Of a DNA stretch of 64,000 nt, positions 25,219 to 33,678 are shown piece by piece. Source of the stretch: Sporosarcina luteola (lineage in GTDB: Bacteria; Bacillota; Bacilli; Bacillales_A; Planococcaceae); assembly GCF_023715585.1 (NCBI RefSeq), contig NZ_JAMBOK010000004.1:1-64000 (forward strand), read 5' to 3'. Made by a program: the position numbers and the translations under genes. The notes beneath the pieces were generated by a model. That model saw only the letters and a program-made list of their open reading frames with translations. It had not been told where the DNA came from and ran no database searches. The stretch's first letter is position 1. Each line of letters opens with the position of its first letter.

Positions 25219-26281
25219 GATTCATGAGTACTTGCCTAAAACAATCTTTTGGCGGCTCACACTCCTAAACTTTGTCATTACCGCCTTGTTCATTGCCATT
25301 AGCAGTTGGGCCATCTACAATACTGCTTGCATTCTTTTCGAAGGAATGAGCAACAACCGTGCGGAAGCTTTCCGGCAGGCGCTGCGTAAAGATCTTTGGG
25401 TGTTTAGCATTTCCGCTATCCTTATCGGAGGCGTATTTCATATCTGGCTAAATCAGAAGCTCATCCGTCCACTTCAACTATTAATTGGAAAGATAAAAGA
25501 GTTGAAAGCGGGCGGAAATCCGGGGATGGTTCAGATTCAAACAACCGGTGAGATGGAGGAGTTGATCCGGCATTTCAATGAATTGACAGATCAGCTCGAA
25601 TTCAACCGCCGCCAACAAAAGAAATTCATCTCGGATCTATCTCATGAGATTCGGACACCTGTTACAAATCTGAATGGCTATATGAATGCTTTGAAAACGG
25701 GTCTCGTTGATGGGAGTCCTGAAATGTATGAGGCACTTCATCAAGAAACAATCCGGCTTATCGATCTTCTTAAGCAGTTTGACAGTCTGAAGGAATGGGA
25801 AATCAGACGTCATGGCTATGACGTAGAAAGAGAATGCACAGAGATCGCGGCCGTCGTGGCTCAGTCAGCTAGCATGTTCGAATGGAAGTTGAGGGATCGC
25901 AGCATCCCTTGGGAACTGGATATCGAGCCAACCGTTTTTAAGATGAATCGGGCTGCCATTACCCAAGTGCTTGCCAATTTGCTCGACAATGCAATTCGCT
26001 ATTATGACGGTCCTGGGCCAATCTGGATTATTGGGCGCTCTGGCGGTGGCCGATATACGATATCCGTCAAAGGGCCAGGCCTTCCCATTCCTACTGAAGC
26101 TCCCGAAATCTTGTTCGAAAGGTTCACCCGCATGGAACCTTCCAGGCACCGTGACCTCGGCGGGGCGGGGTTGGGCCTTGCGATCTCAAGGGAGATTGTG
26201 GAACGGCATGGAGGAAAAGTCGGTGTGGAGACGGATGGCAGGGTGCATCGGTTTTGGTTTTGGGTGGAGGCAGCATTTTGA
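25205..26281 (+). CDS. Sensor histidine kinase with degenerate G1 box
   Basis: 358-residue kinase: two membrane helices (~18-40 and ~62-82), a very short extracytoplasmic loop, a HAMP domain, H-box FISDLSHEIRTPVTNLNGY (His ~146) and an ATPase domain with N-box ANLLDNAIRYY. The G2 box is GGAGLGLAISREIVERHGG. The G1 box reads SVKGPGLPIP, where most kinases have a DNGPGI-type motif, so the conserved Asp is absent. TTG start overlapping the regulator gene. The signal is unknown; the short loop suggests sensing within the membrane or through a partner. Confidence 0.88.
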   Translation: MLWTKIHEYLPKTIFWRLTLLNFVITALFIAISSWAIYNTACILFEGMSNNRAEAFRQALRKDLWVFSISAILIGGVFHIWLNQKLIRPLQLLIGKIKELKAGGNPGMVQIQTTGEMEELIRHFNELTDQLEFNRRQQKKFISDLSHEIRTPVTNLNGYMNALKTGLVDGSPEMYEALHQETIRLIDLLKQFDSLKEWEIRRHGYDVERECTEIAAVVAQSASMFEWKLRDRSIPWELDIEPTVFKMNRAAITQVLANLLDNAIRYYDGPGPIWIIGRSGGGRYTISVKGPGLPIPTEAPEILFERFTRMEPSRHRDLGGAGLGLAISREIVERHGGKVGVETDGRVHRFWFWVEAAF

Positions 26282-26305
26282 ATAAGTATTGTTAGGGGAG
26301 ATCCC

Positions 26306-27739
26306 GTGACGAAAAAAATAACTATATTTCAGCAAAATGATACACATGGTTGTTTAGATGCGCATGATGAATTTTATTGGCAAGGAAATGCCCCTGTTCT
26401 AAAAAGGGCAGGGGGGCTTGCAAGAATAAGCAAGTATGTGAAAGATGTAAAAAAGCAACTAAAGAATGTCTTGTTTTTCGACGGTGGCGATTTGTTCCAT
26501 GGAACGTTGCCGCTAGTGAAAAGCAAAGGGGAGGCATTGATCCCTATCTTGAAAGAAATGGAGTTAGATGGATTTGTGCCGGGTAATTGGGATTTTGCTT
26601 ATGGGAAAAAGCAACTGAAGAAATTAGTTGGCGAATTGCCTTGCTCGACACTAGCATGTAACGTATTTGAAGATGATACCCAAGAGCCATTTTTGACACC
26701 TTATAAGATCTATGAATTGACGGGAATGAATGTTGGCGTCATTGGACTGACGTATGGTCATGAAAAGGAGACAATGCCGGAAAGTTTTACTAATGGACTT
26801 TCCTTTACATTGGGCGTGGAAGAAGTAAGCGGAATTGTCGAAGCAATCCTAGATAAAGTGGACCTAATCATCGTTGTCAGTCACTTGGGTTTGCCTTTGG
26901 ACGTGAAGTTGGCGTCCCTTGTGAAAGGAATCGATGTTATCCTGTCGGGGCATAGTCATGACCGGGTTATAAACCCGATTGACGTGGAAGGAACTCTTGT
27001 CGTTCAAGCAGGTTCTAACGCTGCATTTTTAGGCCGTTTGGATCTCACAGTAGAAGGTGCTAGCATAACTCACTATGAGTACCAGCTGATTGATGTACAT
27101 GAAAATATGCAGGAAGATCCTCATGTTGCGGAATTGGTGAATACCGCACTCGAACCATTCAGTAAGGAAATAAATGAGATTGCCGGTGTAACGAATACCC
27201 TGCTTCACCGGATGTCCTTAGAGCAATCGCCGATGGATAAGCTTATTACGGATGCTTACTTGCATTCCTATGACTGTCATATTGCCTTCTCGCATGGATG
27301 GAGGTATGGTCCTCCGATGGCAGCCGGTCCATTGTCCATTTTTGATTTGTATAGCATCATTCCGACGAATCCGAACTTGTTCACGGTCGAAATCGAGGGG
27401 CAAGCACTTCGGAAAACATTGGAGAAAAATTTAGAAATGGTATTTTCTGCGAATCCCTTCAAGCAGAAAGGTGGCTATATTCTGCGTTCATCTGGGCTTT
27501 CCATGACATACAAGCCATATAATCCAAAGGGGCACCGAATTCAGACTTTGCATGTAGGAGGAAGAGAACTTGACGATCATGCAACGTATAAAGTGGCAGG
27601 AGGAGGCGGCCAAGTAATGAAGGAATGTGAAAAAAATAAAACATACTTTGACCATCAAGCTATTGATGTGATTTCTTCATTTCTGAAAGAGAAAGGGCCT
27701 TTTGAATTACGTGGTTCCAAGCAAATCATAAGCGTATAA
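26306..27739 (+). CDS. yunD: 5'-nucleotidase/metallophosphoesterase family protein (YunD-like)
   Basis: 477-residue two-domain protein: a dimetal phosphoesterase domain (ITIFQQNDTHGCLDAH at the start, FFDGGDLFHG, VPGNWDFAYG, VSHLGL, LSGHSHDR) followed by a 5'-nucleotidase C-terminal domain (GGGGQVMKECEKN near the end). It has no signal peptide, unlike secreted UshA-type enzymes, so it acts in the cytosol like B. subtilis YunD. GTG start with GGGGAG upstream. Monocistronic, following the two-component system by 24 bp. Confidence 0.85.
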   Translation: MTKKITIFQQNDTHGCLDAHDEFYWQGNAPVLKRAGGLARISKYVKDVKKQLKNVLFFDGGDLFHGTLPLVKSKGEALIPILKEMELDGFVPGNWDFAYGKKQLKKLVGELPCSTLACNVFEDDTQEPFLTPYKIYELTGMNVGVIGLTYGHEKETMPESFTNGLSFTLGVEEVSGIVEAILDKVDLIIVVSHLGLPLDVKLASLVKGIDVILSGHSHDRVINPIDVEGTLVVQAGSNAAFLGRLDLTVEGASITHYEYQLIDVHENMQEDPHVAELVNTALEPFSKEINEIAGVTNTLLHRMSLEQSPMDKLITDAYLHSYDCHIAFSHGWRYGPPMAAGPLSIFDLYSIIPTNPNLFTVEIEGQALRKTLEKNLEMVFSANPFKQKGGYILRSSGLSMTYKPYNPKGHRIQTLHVGGRELDDHATYKVAGGGGQVMKECEKNKTYFDHQAIDVISSFLKEKGPFELRGSKQIISV

Positions 27740-27801
27740 AAGCGGGATGGATATAAAGCTATTGCACAACAGTGCGAGGGGTCGAAACTATGTACCGCAC
27801 T

Positions 27802-27835
27802 AGCCGATTACCAATAGAGGTGATCGGCTCTTTTC
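27802..27835 (+). terminator. Terminator after yunD
   Basis: Perfect 11-bp stem AGCCGATTACC/GGTGATCGGCT (one G-T) followed by CTTTT. Confidence 0.75.
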
Positions 27836-27866
27836 AATCAAGCTGTCGCCCACTATATCGAATGCT

Positions 27867-27895
27867 TTTTCCAAATCAACTCCTTCTGTTATAAT
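27867..27895 (+). promoter_or_regulatory. Candidate extended -10 promoter of yheBA
   Basis: Consensus TATAAT at 27890-27895 with an upstream TG (CTGTTATAAT). The -35 region is T-rich but weak. The start codon of yheB follows 33 bp later. Confidence 0.6.
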
Positions 27896-27928
27896 GAAAA
27901 CCGAACGAATTGGAAATTAGGTGAAGCA

Positions 27929-29077
27929 ATGAATTTCTTATGGACATTGTTGTTTATGGCTGTAATCGGGGCATTGATCGGGGGATTTACGAATCACCTG
28001 GCGATCAAGATGCTGTTCAGGCCCCATGAGGCGAAATATATTGGAAGCTGGCGGCTTCCATTCACACCAGGGTTGATTCCAAAACGGCGCGACGAACTTG
28101 CCGTGCAACTTGGGAGGACAGTGACGAACTATTTAGTCACTCCCGATGTATTGCGCAATAAATTATTGACGACTGAAATGGAAAGAAAAGCGGAGGCATT
28201 TCTGCAAAGCAAGATGGAAGAGCATGTGCTTCAATCGGACAAGACGTTGCATGACTGGCTGCAAGTGGCGGGCGCACACGACATTGTCAAGAAAGCCGAG
28301 CGGAGAATCGAATCACTTATCGATGCCCAGCTCATTAGCGTGCGCACTAAACTAACTTCGGGCACGATTGAAGAGATTGTCCCTTTGGAGTGGCAGGAAC
28401 GGGCGCATGCACATATTCCTGTAATGACGAACTATATCCTGCAGCGAGCCGAACAATTTGTAGATTCGTATGAAGGAAAAGTGATGTTCCAAAAATTGAT
28501 TAATGACTTCCTCGAGTCGAAAGGGACATTTGGCGGCATGTTGAACATGTTTTTCGGTGATTCCAACTCGCTCGTTGAGAAAGTGCAGCGCGAAGCATTG
28601 AAATTCATCAACGCGCCAGGGACGTACGATCTGCTGTATTCATTGATGGACAAGGAATTTACAAAGCTGCAAAAGCGTCCAATGGAGGAACTGCTTGCCG
28701 GATTCGATTGGGAGGGACTGTTCACTTCTATCAAAGCATATGCTAACAAGGAACTTGCGCTAGATACCCGTTTGGATAAAACAATCCACGATTACTGGCC
28801 GAAAGGTTCCGAATGGACTGCAGAAAATTTGACACCGAAAGTGATGCAATTCGCTTTCGATCAAGCCCAAAAGCAACTGGAGGATTCGTTGAAAAAGCTG
28901 AAGCTTGACGAAATTGTCAAGGAGCAGGTTGATACGTTCCCGGTTTCTGTATTGGAAGATCTCGTCCTTGGCATTTCGAGGCGCGAATTCAAAATGATTA
29001 CGGTCCTCGGAGCACTGTTAGGTGGTATTATTGGTATTGTGCAAGGCATGATCGTCTTTTTTACAAACTTATCATAG
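27929..29077 (+). CDS. yheB: DUF445 membrane protein YheB
   Basis: 382-residue protein with one hydrophobic helix at each end (residues ~4-22 and ~357-378), the terminal helices of DUF445 proteins. The N-terminal GGFTNHLAIKMLFRPHEAKY and SWRLPFTPGLIPKRRDELA stretches are the family's most conserved parts. Length and the following yheA gene match B. subtilis. Function is not established; a role at the forespore membrane or cell surface has been considered for the family. Confidence 0.9.
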   Translation: MNFLWTLLFMAVIGALIGGFTNHLAIKMLFRPHEAKYIGSWRLPFTPGLIPKRRDELAVQLGRTVTNYLVTPDVLRNKLLTTEMERKAEAFLQSKMEEHVLQSDKTLHDWLQVAGAHDIVKKAERRIESLIDAQLISVRTKLTSGTIEEIVPLEWQERAHAHIPVMTNYILQRAEQFVDSYEGKVMFQKLINDFLESKGTFGGMLNMFFGDSNSLVEKVQREALKFINAPGTYDLLYSLMDKEFTKLQKRPMEELLAGFDWEGLFTSIKAYANKELALDTRLDKTIHDYWPKGSEWTAENLTPKVMQFAFDQAQKQLEDSLKKLKLDEIVKEQVDTFPVSVLEDLVLGISRREFKMITVLGALLGGIIGIVQGMIVFFTNLS

Positions 29078-29089
29078 GGGGAATAACTA

Positions 29090-29440
29090 ATGGCTGTTAA
29101 TATTTATGATGACTTGAACAAATTGGAGTCGACACTTCGGAAGACTGACGAATTTGCAGAGGTGAAAAACGCGATTGAGGAAGTGAAGAACGATGAGCAG
29201 GCGCTTGAGCTGTTCAAGAGCTTCCGTAAAATCCAAATGGATCTGCAGCAAAAGCAGATGCAAGGCGAAGAAATTGCGCATGAAGAGCTGGAGTATGCAC
29301 AAAAGACAGCACAATTAGCTCAGCAAAATGAGAAGATCATGCAAATGCTCCAAGCGGAAATGAAGCTGAGCGGCCTGATTGAAGAAGTGAACCGCGTTTT
29401 AATGAAGCCGGTTCAGGAAATGTATGAAAGTATGCAATAA
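29090..29440 (+). CDS. yheA: YheA (YlbF/YmcA-family helical protein)
   Basis: 116-residue all-helical protein of the YlbF/YmcA superfamily. The first half, NIYDDLNKLESTLRKTDEFA, contains the typical pattern. Superfamily members YlbF, YmcA and YaaT bind RNase Y and affect RNA processing, biofilm and competence; YheA itself is uncharacterised. 12 bp downstream of yheB, with AGGGGGAA as ribosome site, so one operon, closed by a terminator. Confidence 0.9.
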   Translation: MAVNIYDDLNKLESTLRKTDEFAEVKNAIEEVKNDEQALELFKSFRKIQMDLQQKQMQGEEIAHEELEYAQKTAQLAQQNEKIMQMLQAEMKLSGLIEEVNRVLMKPVQEMYESMQ

Positions 29441-29462
29441 AACCGGCTCAGCCGGTTTTTTT
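29440..29462 (+). terminator. Terminator of yheBA
   Basis: AAACCGGCT/AGCCGGTTT stem, one-base loop, followed by TTTTTTT; it begins at the yheA stop codon. Confidence 0.85.
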
Positions 29463-29513
29463 GTGTTATTATTTCAAGTAGTTAAAGATGATAACAGAAA
29501 GATGGAGTAAAAC

Positions 29514-31022
29514 ATGCAAAAAATAATCCTTACAAAATCATTCGAACAAGATTGGATACGGATGTTCACCCATCTTGCCAATCTTTTTTTCGAGCAATCA
29601 AAAGTCATCACAGACCGGGAAGAAGAAGGCATTCTCGTTGACTTATCCATAAATATAGACAGTGCAGCAATCGTTGGCCACGCCCATCTAACGTATAATG
29701 GTAAAGAATTCAGCGCCACTTTTTCTGAACAAAAGACAACGGACAATTCGGAAACCGAGACCCGTCAGCTGAAACGGATTTATTCCCACGTATTCCTTGA
29801 AGTTCTGGAGCAACTCACCGGAATGAAACAATCATGGGGCATCCTTACCGGAATCCGTCCGATGAAGCTTTTTCATAAATACCGCCAGCAAGGCTATGCA
29901 GTTGAAGAGGCAAAACGTCTCTTAATGGAAAAACACCGGATTTCCAAAGAGAAAAGTGAGCTTCTGGCAACGATTGAAAATGTCCAACTAGAGGCCATCC
30001 CTGACTTGCATCAGATTCAAAATGACGTCAGTATATACATCGGTATCCCGTTCTGTCCGACAAAATGTGCGTATTGCACATTTCCGGCTTACGCCATCCA
30101 TCGGAAAAACGGACGTGTCGAATCATTTCTTGACGGTCTGCACGAAGAAATCCGCGAAATCGGAAAATGGTTGACGGAACGGGACATTAAGATTACGACA
30201 ATCTATTTTGGCGGGGGAACGCCGACTTCCATCGAAGCGGACGAAATGGATGCACTTTATCAGACAATGTATGATTCATTTCCACATATGAAGGAAGTAA
30301 GAGAAGTGACTGTCGAAGCAGGACGTCCGGACACGATTACACCAGCTAAAATCGATGTTCTGAAAAAATGGGGCATCGACCGGATCAGCGTCAATCCGCA
30401 ATCATATACAGATGAGACGTTGAAAGCGATCGGCAGGCATCATTCCGTCCAAGAAACGATCGATAAATTCTGGTTGTCCCGAAACATGGGGATGAAAAAC
30501 ATCAATATGGATCTGATCATCGGTTTGCCGAATGAAGGACTGGAAGAATTCCGCCACTCGCTCGACGAAACGGCGAAAATGCAGCCGGAGTCATTGACAG
30601 TCCATACGCTTTCATTCAAACGGGCTTCCGAAATGACGCGGAACAAAGAGAAATATAAAGTCGCTGACAGGGAAACAGTTGAACAGATGATGAAGATGGG
30701 GGAGCAATGGACGAAAGAAAACGGCTATGTCCCTTATTATTTGTATCGCCAAAAAAACATCCTCGGCAACTTGGAGAATGTCGGGTACGCGAAACCGGGC
30801 GAGGAAAGCATATACAACATAATTATCATGGAAGAAGTCCAAACGATCATCGGAATTGGTTGCGGCGCATCCAGTAAGTTCATGGATCCGGCTACCGGTA
30901 AAATCACTCAATTCCAAAATCCGAAAGATCCAGCTGCCTATATCCTTACGTTTGAAGAATATATCGAAAAGAAAATAGAACATCTTGAGAGGATTTTCCC
31001 ACAAGCCATTCAAGTAGACTGA
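29514..31022 (+). CDS. hemZ: Radical SAM coproporphyrinogen dehydrogenase-like HemZ
   Basis: 502-residue radical-SAM protein. The iron-sulfur motif is CPTKCAYC (from residue ~181), followed by FGGGTPTS and EAGRPDT, all typical of the HemN/HemZ group. The long N-terminal region (~170 residues) before the SAM barrel separates HemZ from HemN/HemW. It is thought to act in oxygen-independent haem synthesis, though its exact substrate is debated. Same position relative to yheA and yhaR as in B. subtilis. Own terminator follows. Confidence 0.92.
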   Translation: MQKIILTKSFEQDWIRMFTHLANLFFEQSKVITDREEEGILVDLSINIDSAAIVGHAHLTYNGKEFSATFSEQKTTDNSETETRQLKRIYSHVFLEVLEQLTGMKQSWGILTGIRPMKLFHKYRQQGYAVEEAKRLLMEKHRISKEKSELLATIENVQLEAIPDLHQIQNDVSIYIGIPFCPTKCAYCTFPAYAIHRKNGRVESFLDGLHEEIREIGKWLTERDIKITTIYFGGGTPTSIEADEMDALYQTMYDSFPHMKEVREVTVEAGRPDTITPAKIDVLKKWGIDRISVNPQSYTDETLKAIGRHHSVQETIDKFWLSRNMGMKNINMDLIIGLPNEGLEEFRHSLDETAKMQPESLTVHTLSFKRASEMTRNKEKYKVADRETVEQMMKMGEQWTKENGYVPYYLYRQKNILGNLENVGYAKPGEESIYNIIIMEEVQTIIGIGCGASSKFMDPATGKITQFQNPKDPAAYILTFEEYIEKKIEHLERIFPQAIQVD

Positions 31023-31031
31023 AGTCGAAGT

Positions 31032-31064
31032 AAACCTTAGCACTCGAAAAGTGTTAAGGTTTTT
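31032..31064 (+). terminator. Terminator of hemZ
   Basis: AAACCTTAGCACT/AGTGTTAAGGTTT stem followed by TTTTT. Confidence 0.85.
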
Positions 31065-31149
31065 ATTTCGATTTAAGAAGGATTTTTTTACTAATCATCG
31101 AATAAGTACTAATGAATGTTTATTCATCTTTTAGAGGGGGTATTTACTT

Positions 31150-31929
31150 TTGTATTCTACAATCGAATTGACAATGGAAGGCCGGCTTGCTCGGCTGACA
31201 ATGAATAGGCCGGAATCCATGAATGCAATGGATGATACGATGATGAAAGAACTCGCTGACGCCTTTGAATCTCTTTCATCCAATGAGGAAGTTCAAGTGT
31301 TGATAATCAATGGGGCTGGCCGCACATTCTCGGCAGGCGGGGATATTAAGAAAATGATTGATCCCGATTCGCCAATGGATATCAGTAAAGTGATGGTCGA
31401 TGTGTCACGCTTAGCCAAGGCATTATACGAACTTCCGCAAATTACGATTGCCGCAATCCATGGAGCCGCTGCAGGACTCGGTTTCAGTATGGCGCTCGGC
31501 TGTGATGTCATTGTTGCAGAAGAGAATAGTAAACTCGCAATGAATTTCATCGGTATTGGGCTCGTACCTGATGGAGCCGGCCATTTCTTCTTGAAAGAGC
31601 GGATCGGAGTCCCGCAAGCTAAGCAACTCATTTGGTCCGGGGAAGTGATGCATGCCGAAACCGCTAAGGAGAAGGGTCTCGTCGACCAAATCGTTCCGGA
31701 TGGAAGCGCCAGTCAAGCATCCGAGGCGCTAGCCCGAAAATTCCTGTCTGCTCCAATCGCGGCAATGCTTGCATCCAAAAAGATTTTACATGAACAAAAG
31801 ATCGATGAATTGGAAAATGTATTGCGCATGGAAAGTGAACAGCAAGTCGCTATGCGCAAAACAAAGGATCATTTAGAAGGAATTAGTGCCTTTGTAGAAA
31901 AACGGAAACCTGCATTTATAGGAGAATGA
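31150..31929 (+). CDS. yhaR: Enoyl-CoA hydratase/isomerase family protein YhaR
   Basis: 259-residue crotonase-fold protein. The oxyanion-hole motifs are GAGRTFSAGGDIKKM (residues ~56-70) and IHGAAAGLGFSMALGCD (~102-118). The second acid position usually found near residue 140 reads VPDGAGHFFLKERIG, as in isomerase-like members, so hydratase activity is not certain. TTG start with AGAGGGGG upstream. Likely co-transcribed with the RsbR-like gene 81 bp downstream. Confidence 0.87.
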   Translation: MYSTIELTMEGRLARLTMNRPESMNAMDDTMMKELADAFESLSSNEEVQVLIINGAGRTFSAGGDIKKMIDPDSPMDISKVMVDVSRLAKALYELPQITIAAIHGAAAGLGFSMALGCDVIVAEENSKLAMNFIGIGLVPDGAGHFFLKERIGVPQAKQLIWSGEVMHAETAKEKGLVDQIVPDGSASQASEALARKFLSAPIAAMLASKKILHEQKIDELENVLRMESEQQVAMRKTKDHLEGISAFVEKRKPAFIGE

Positions 31930-32010
31930 ATACATGTACAGCTGTTGCCTTCCAGAGAGGGAAACAGCTGTACTCGCGTGATAAAAATGGGATTACACCG
32001 GAGGATACTT

Positions 32011-32823
32011 ATGACTATCGATCTTACTTTAGAATTGAAAAGATTCATCCAGGAAAACGGGGAGAGTTTTGAAGAGGAATTATTATTCGAAGCGTCAACA
32101 GTAAGGGAGAAAATTAATACGATCCTAGAAGTGGGCAATATTGACTTAATTAATAATGCACATAAACTTGTTAGTTATGCTTTGGAAACTAAATTGGATG
32201 AACTTCGGCAATTCGCCAAAGTGGAAGGGATTGCTTGGGCGACCCATTCCTTGACACTCTCGTTCAAATTGGAGTGGGTGCAGGCAATCCGGAGGACACT
32301 TTGGACATTCCTTCAACGATTTATTGCCGAAAAAGATGTGGAAATCAAGTTCTTTCAGTTTGAAAGACAGATTAACAGCTCAATCGATCAATTCCTTAAT
32401 GTATTTTTCATTAGTTACTCTGCTTATAAGGATGAGTTGCTGAAAGCGCAAAGGGATCTGGTGGAAAACCTATCCGTGCCTATCATCCCGATTAACCCGA
32501 ATGTTTGTATTCTGCCTATAATCGGCTCAATCGATTATTACAGGGCGAAAGTGATGGAAGAGAAAGTATTGACGGAAGTCGGCCGATTACATATTCAAAC
32601 ATTGCTCATGGACCTATCTGGAATCGCTTTCATGGAAGCTGAAGTGATTGATCAGTTGAAGAAAATCATTGATGGTGCAGCTATGATGGGCTGTACGACT
32701 GCAATTACCGGTTTACGGCCGGATGTCGTCCGGAACATGGTTCGTCTCGGCGTACAATTCGAGAGGAATACGCAAATGGTCGGTACGCTTCAGCAAGCTC
32801 TGAGCATTTATTTCGCAAATTAA
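32011..32823 (+). CDS. RsbR-like STAS-domain protein
   Basis: 270-residue protein with an N-terminal helical non-haem-globin-like part (to ~155) and a C-terminal STAS domain (~160-268; VPIIPINPNVCILPIIGSID, TLLMDLSGIAFMEAE). RsbR paralogues are parts of the stressosome that controls SigB. At the two usual phospho-threonine sites this protein shows Ser in DLSGI and Thr in CTTAITGL, so regulation by RsbT is possible. ATG at 32011 has CCGGAGG upstream; the longer frame to 31945 is rejected. Not part of the usual yha gene order. Confidence 0.82.
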   Translation: MTIDLTLELKRFIQENGESFEEELLFEASTVREKINTILEVGNIDLINNAHKLVSYALETKLDELRQFAKVEGIAWATHSLTLSFKLEWVQAIRRTLWTFLQRFIAEKDVEIKFFQFERQINSSIDQFLNVFFISYSAYKDELLKAQRDLVENLSVPIIPINPNVCILPIIGSIDYYRAKVMEEKVLTEVGRLHIQTLLMDLSGIAFMEAEVIDQLKKIIDGAAMMGCTTAITGLRPDVVRNMVRLGVQFERNTQMVGTLQQALSIYFAN

Positions 32824-32825
32824 AA

Positions 32826-32846
32826 AACTTAATCCTCTACAGGATC
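32826..32846. terminator. Hairpin between convergent rsbR-like gene and mgsA
   Basis: AACTT-ATCCT/AGGAT-AAGTT stem followed by CTTTT on the plus strand. It overlaps the end of mgsA, so it can act only for the plus-strand gene. Confidence 0.5.
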
Positions 32847-33260
32847 AAGTTCTTTTGATTTGTATTTATCTGCTGTGTCCCGCCAAGTGAAGTATCCTTT
32901 TTCCACCGCTGCAATCAACAATTCGGCAGTCGCGATATTCGTAGCGAGCGGTATTCCGTATACATCACAAAGTCGCAGTAACGCGCTTACATCAGGCTCA
33001 TGGGGCTGTGCGGTCAATGGATCGCGGAAGAACAGGATCAAGTCCAGCTTTCCTGTGGCAATCATCGCCCCGATCTGCTGGTCCCCGCCTAAAGGTCCGG
33101 ACATCATCCGGTGAACATTTAGGCCAGTCTCTTTCATAATTCGTTTGCCGGTTGTACCCGTTGCATACAACTCGAATTTCGAAAATACGTGTTCATATGC
33201 AATCGTGAAATTCACCATTTCGTCCTTTTTCTGATCATGTGCAATGAGTGCAATGTTCAA
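32829..33260 (-). CDS. mgsA: Methylglyoxal synthase MgsA
   Basis: 143-residue enzyme converting dihydroxyacetone phosphate to methylglyoxal and phosphate. Family motifs are all present: [36 protein letters not shown] (catalytic Asp) and [23 protein letters not shown] start with GGAGGTG upstream. In B. subtilis mgsA lies elsewhere (with dapB and panB), so this position is different. The aldo-keto reductase at 3897 could detoxify its product. Confidence 0.94.
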   Translation of the reverse strand: MNIALIAHDQKKDEMVNFTIAYEHVFSKFELYATGTTGKRIMKETGLNVHRMMSGPLGGDQQIGAMIATGKLDLILFFRDPLTAQPHEPDVSALLRLCDVYGIPLATNIATAELLIAAVEKGYFTWRDTADKYKSKELDPVED

Positions 33261-33330
33261 AGAAGCACCTCCATACTGTGGCTTGCTCCATTAACATATC
33301 ATAGCGGCAAGATTGCCGCCAAACTTTACA

Positions 33331-33516
33331 TCACACATGAAACAACAATAATTTTCCTGCAGGCGAAGCTAGGCGATGTGTTTGTTCAAGAAGATTTTTT
33401 TCTTCGAGCAATGCATGGCCTTTTTCTTTTGCCAAATCATCATTTTCCGCTGTAAACGTTTCTTCTGTAAGTAATTTCCCCGTCTTTTCATAAGCCGTCA
33501 ATTTATAAGTTCTCAA
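33331..33516 (-). CDS. yhzD: YhzD-like small conserved protein
   Basis: 61-residue protein, TTG start at 33516 with GGGAGG eight bases upstream (the ATG at 33525 overlaps the ribosome site). It reads (M)RTYKLTAYEKTGKLLTEET and ends RLASPAGKLLLFHV. This matches the small YhzD family found beside yhaQ in Bacillales. Predicted beta-strand/helix/beta-strand fold; function unknown. Diverges from yhaQ. Confidence 0.75.
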   Translation of the reverse strand: MRTYKLTAYEKTGKLLTEETFTAENDDLAKEKGHALLEEKNLLEQTHRLASPAGKLLLFHV

Positions 33517-33678
33517 GCTGCTCATCCTCCCGTGCTTTTCTCCATTATACTACGACCCCGATAAAAATGAATAGTTATTCATTTGGAAAAAGAGATAAAA
33601 AAAGCAGGTGCAATTACTGAAACTATTATCCTAGTTGAAACGTAATAAATAGAAGGTTGAAAAGGAAGGGGATATACA

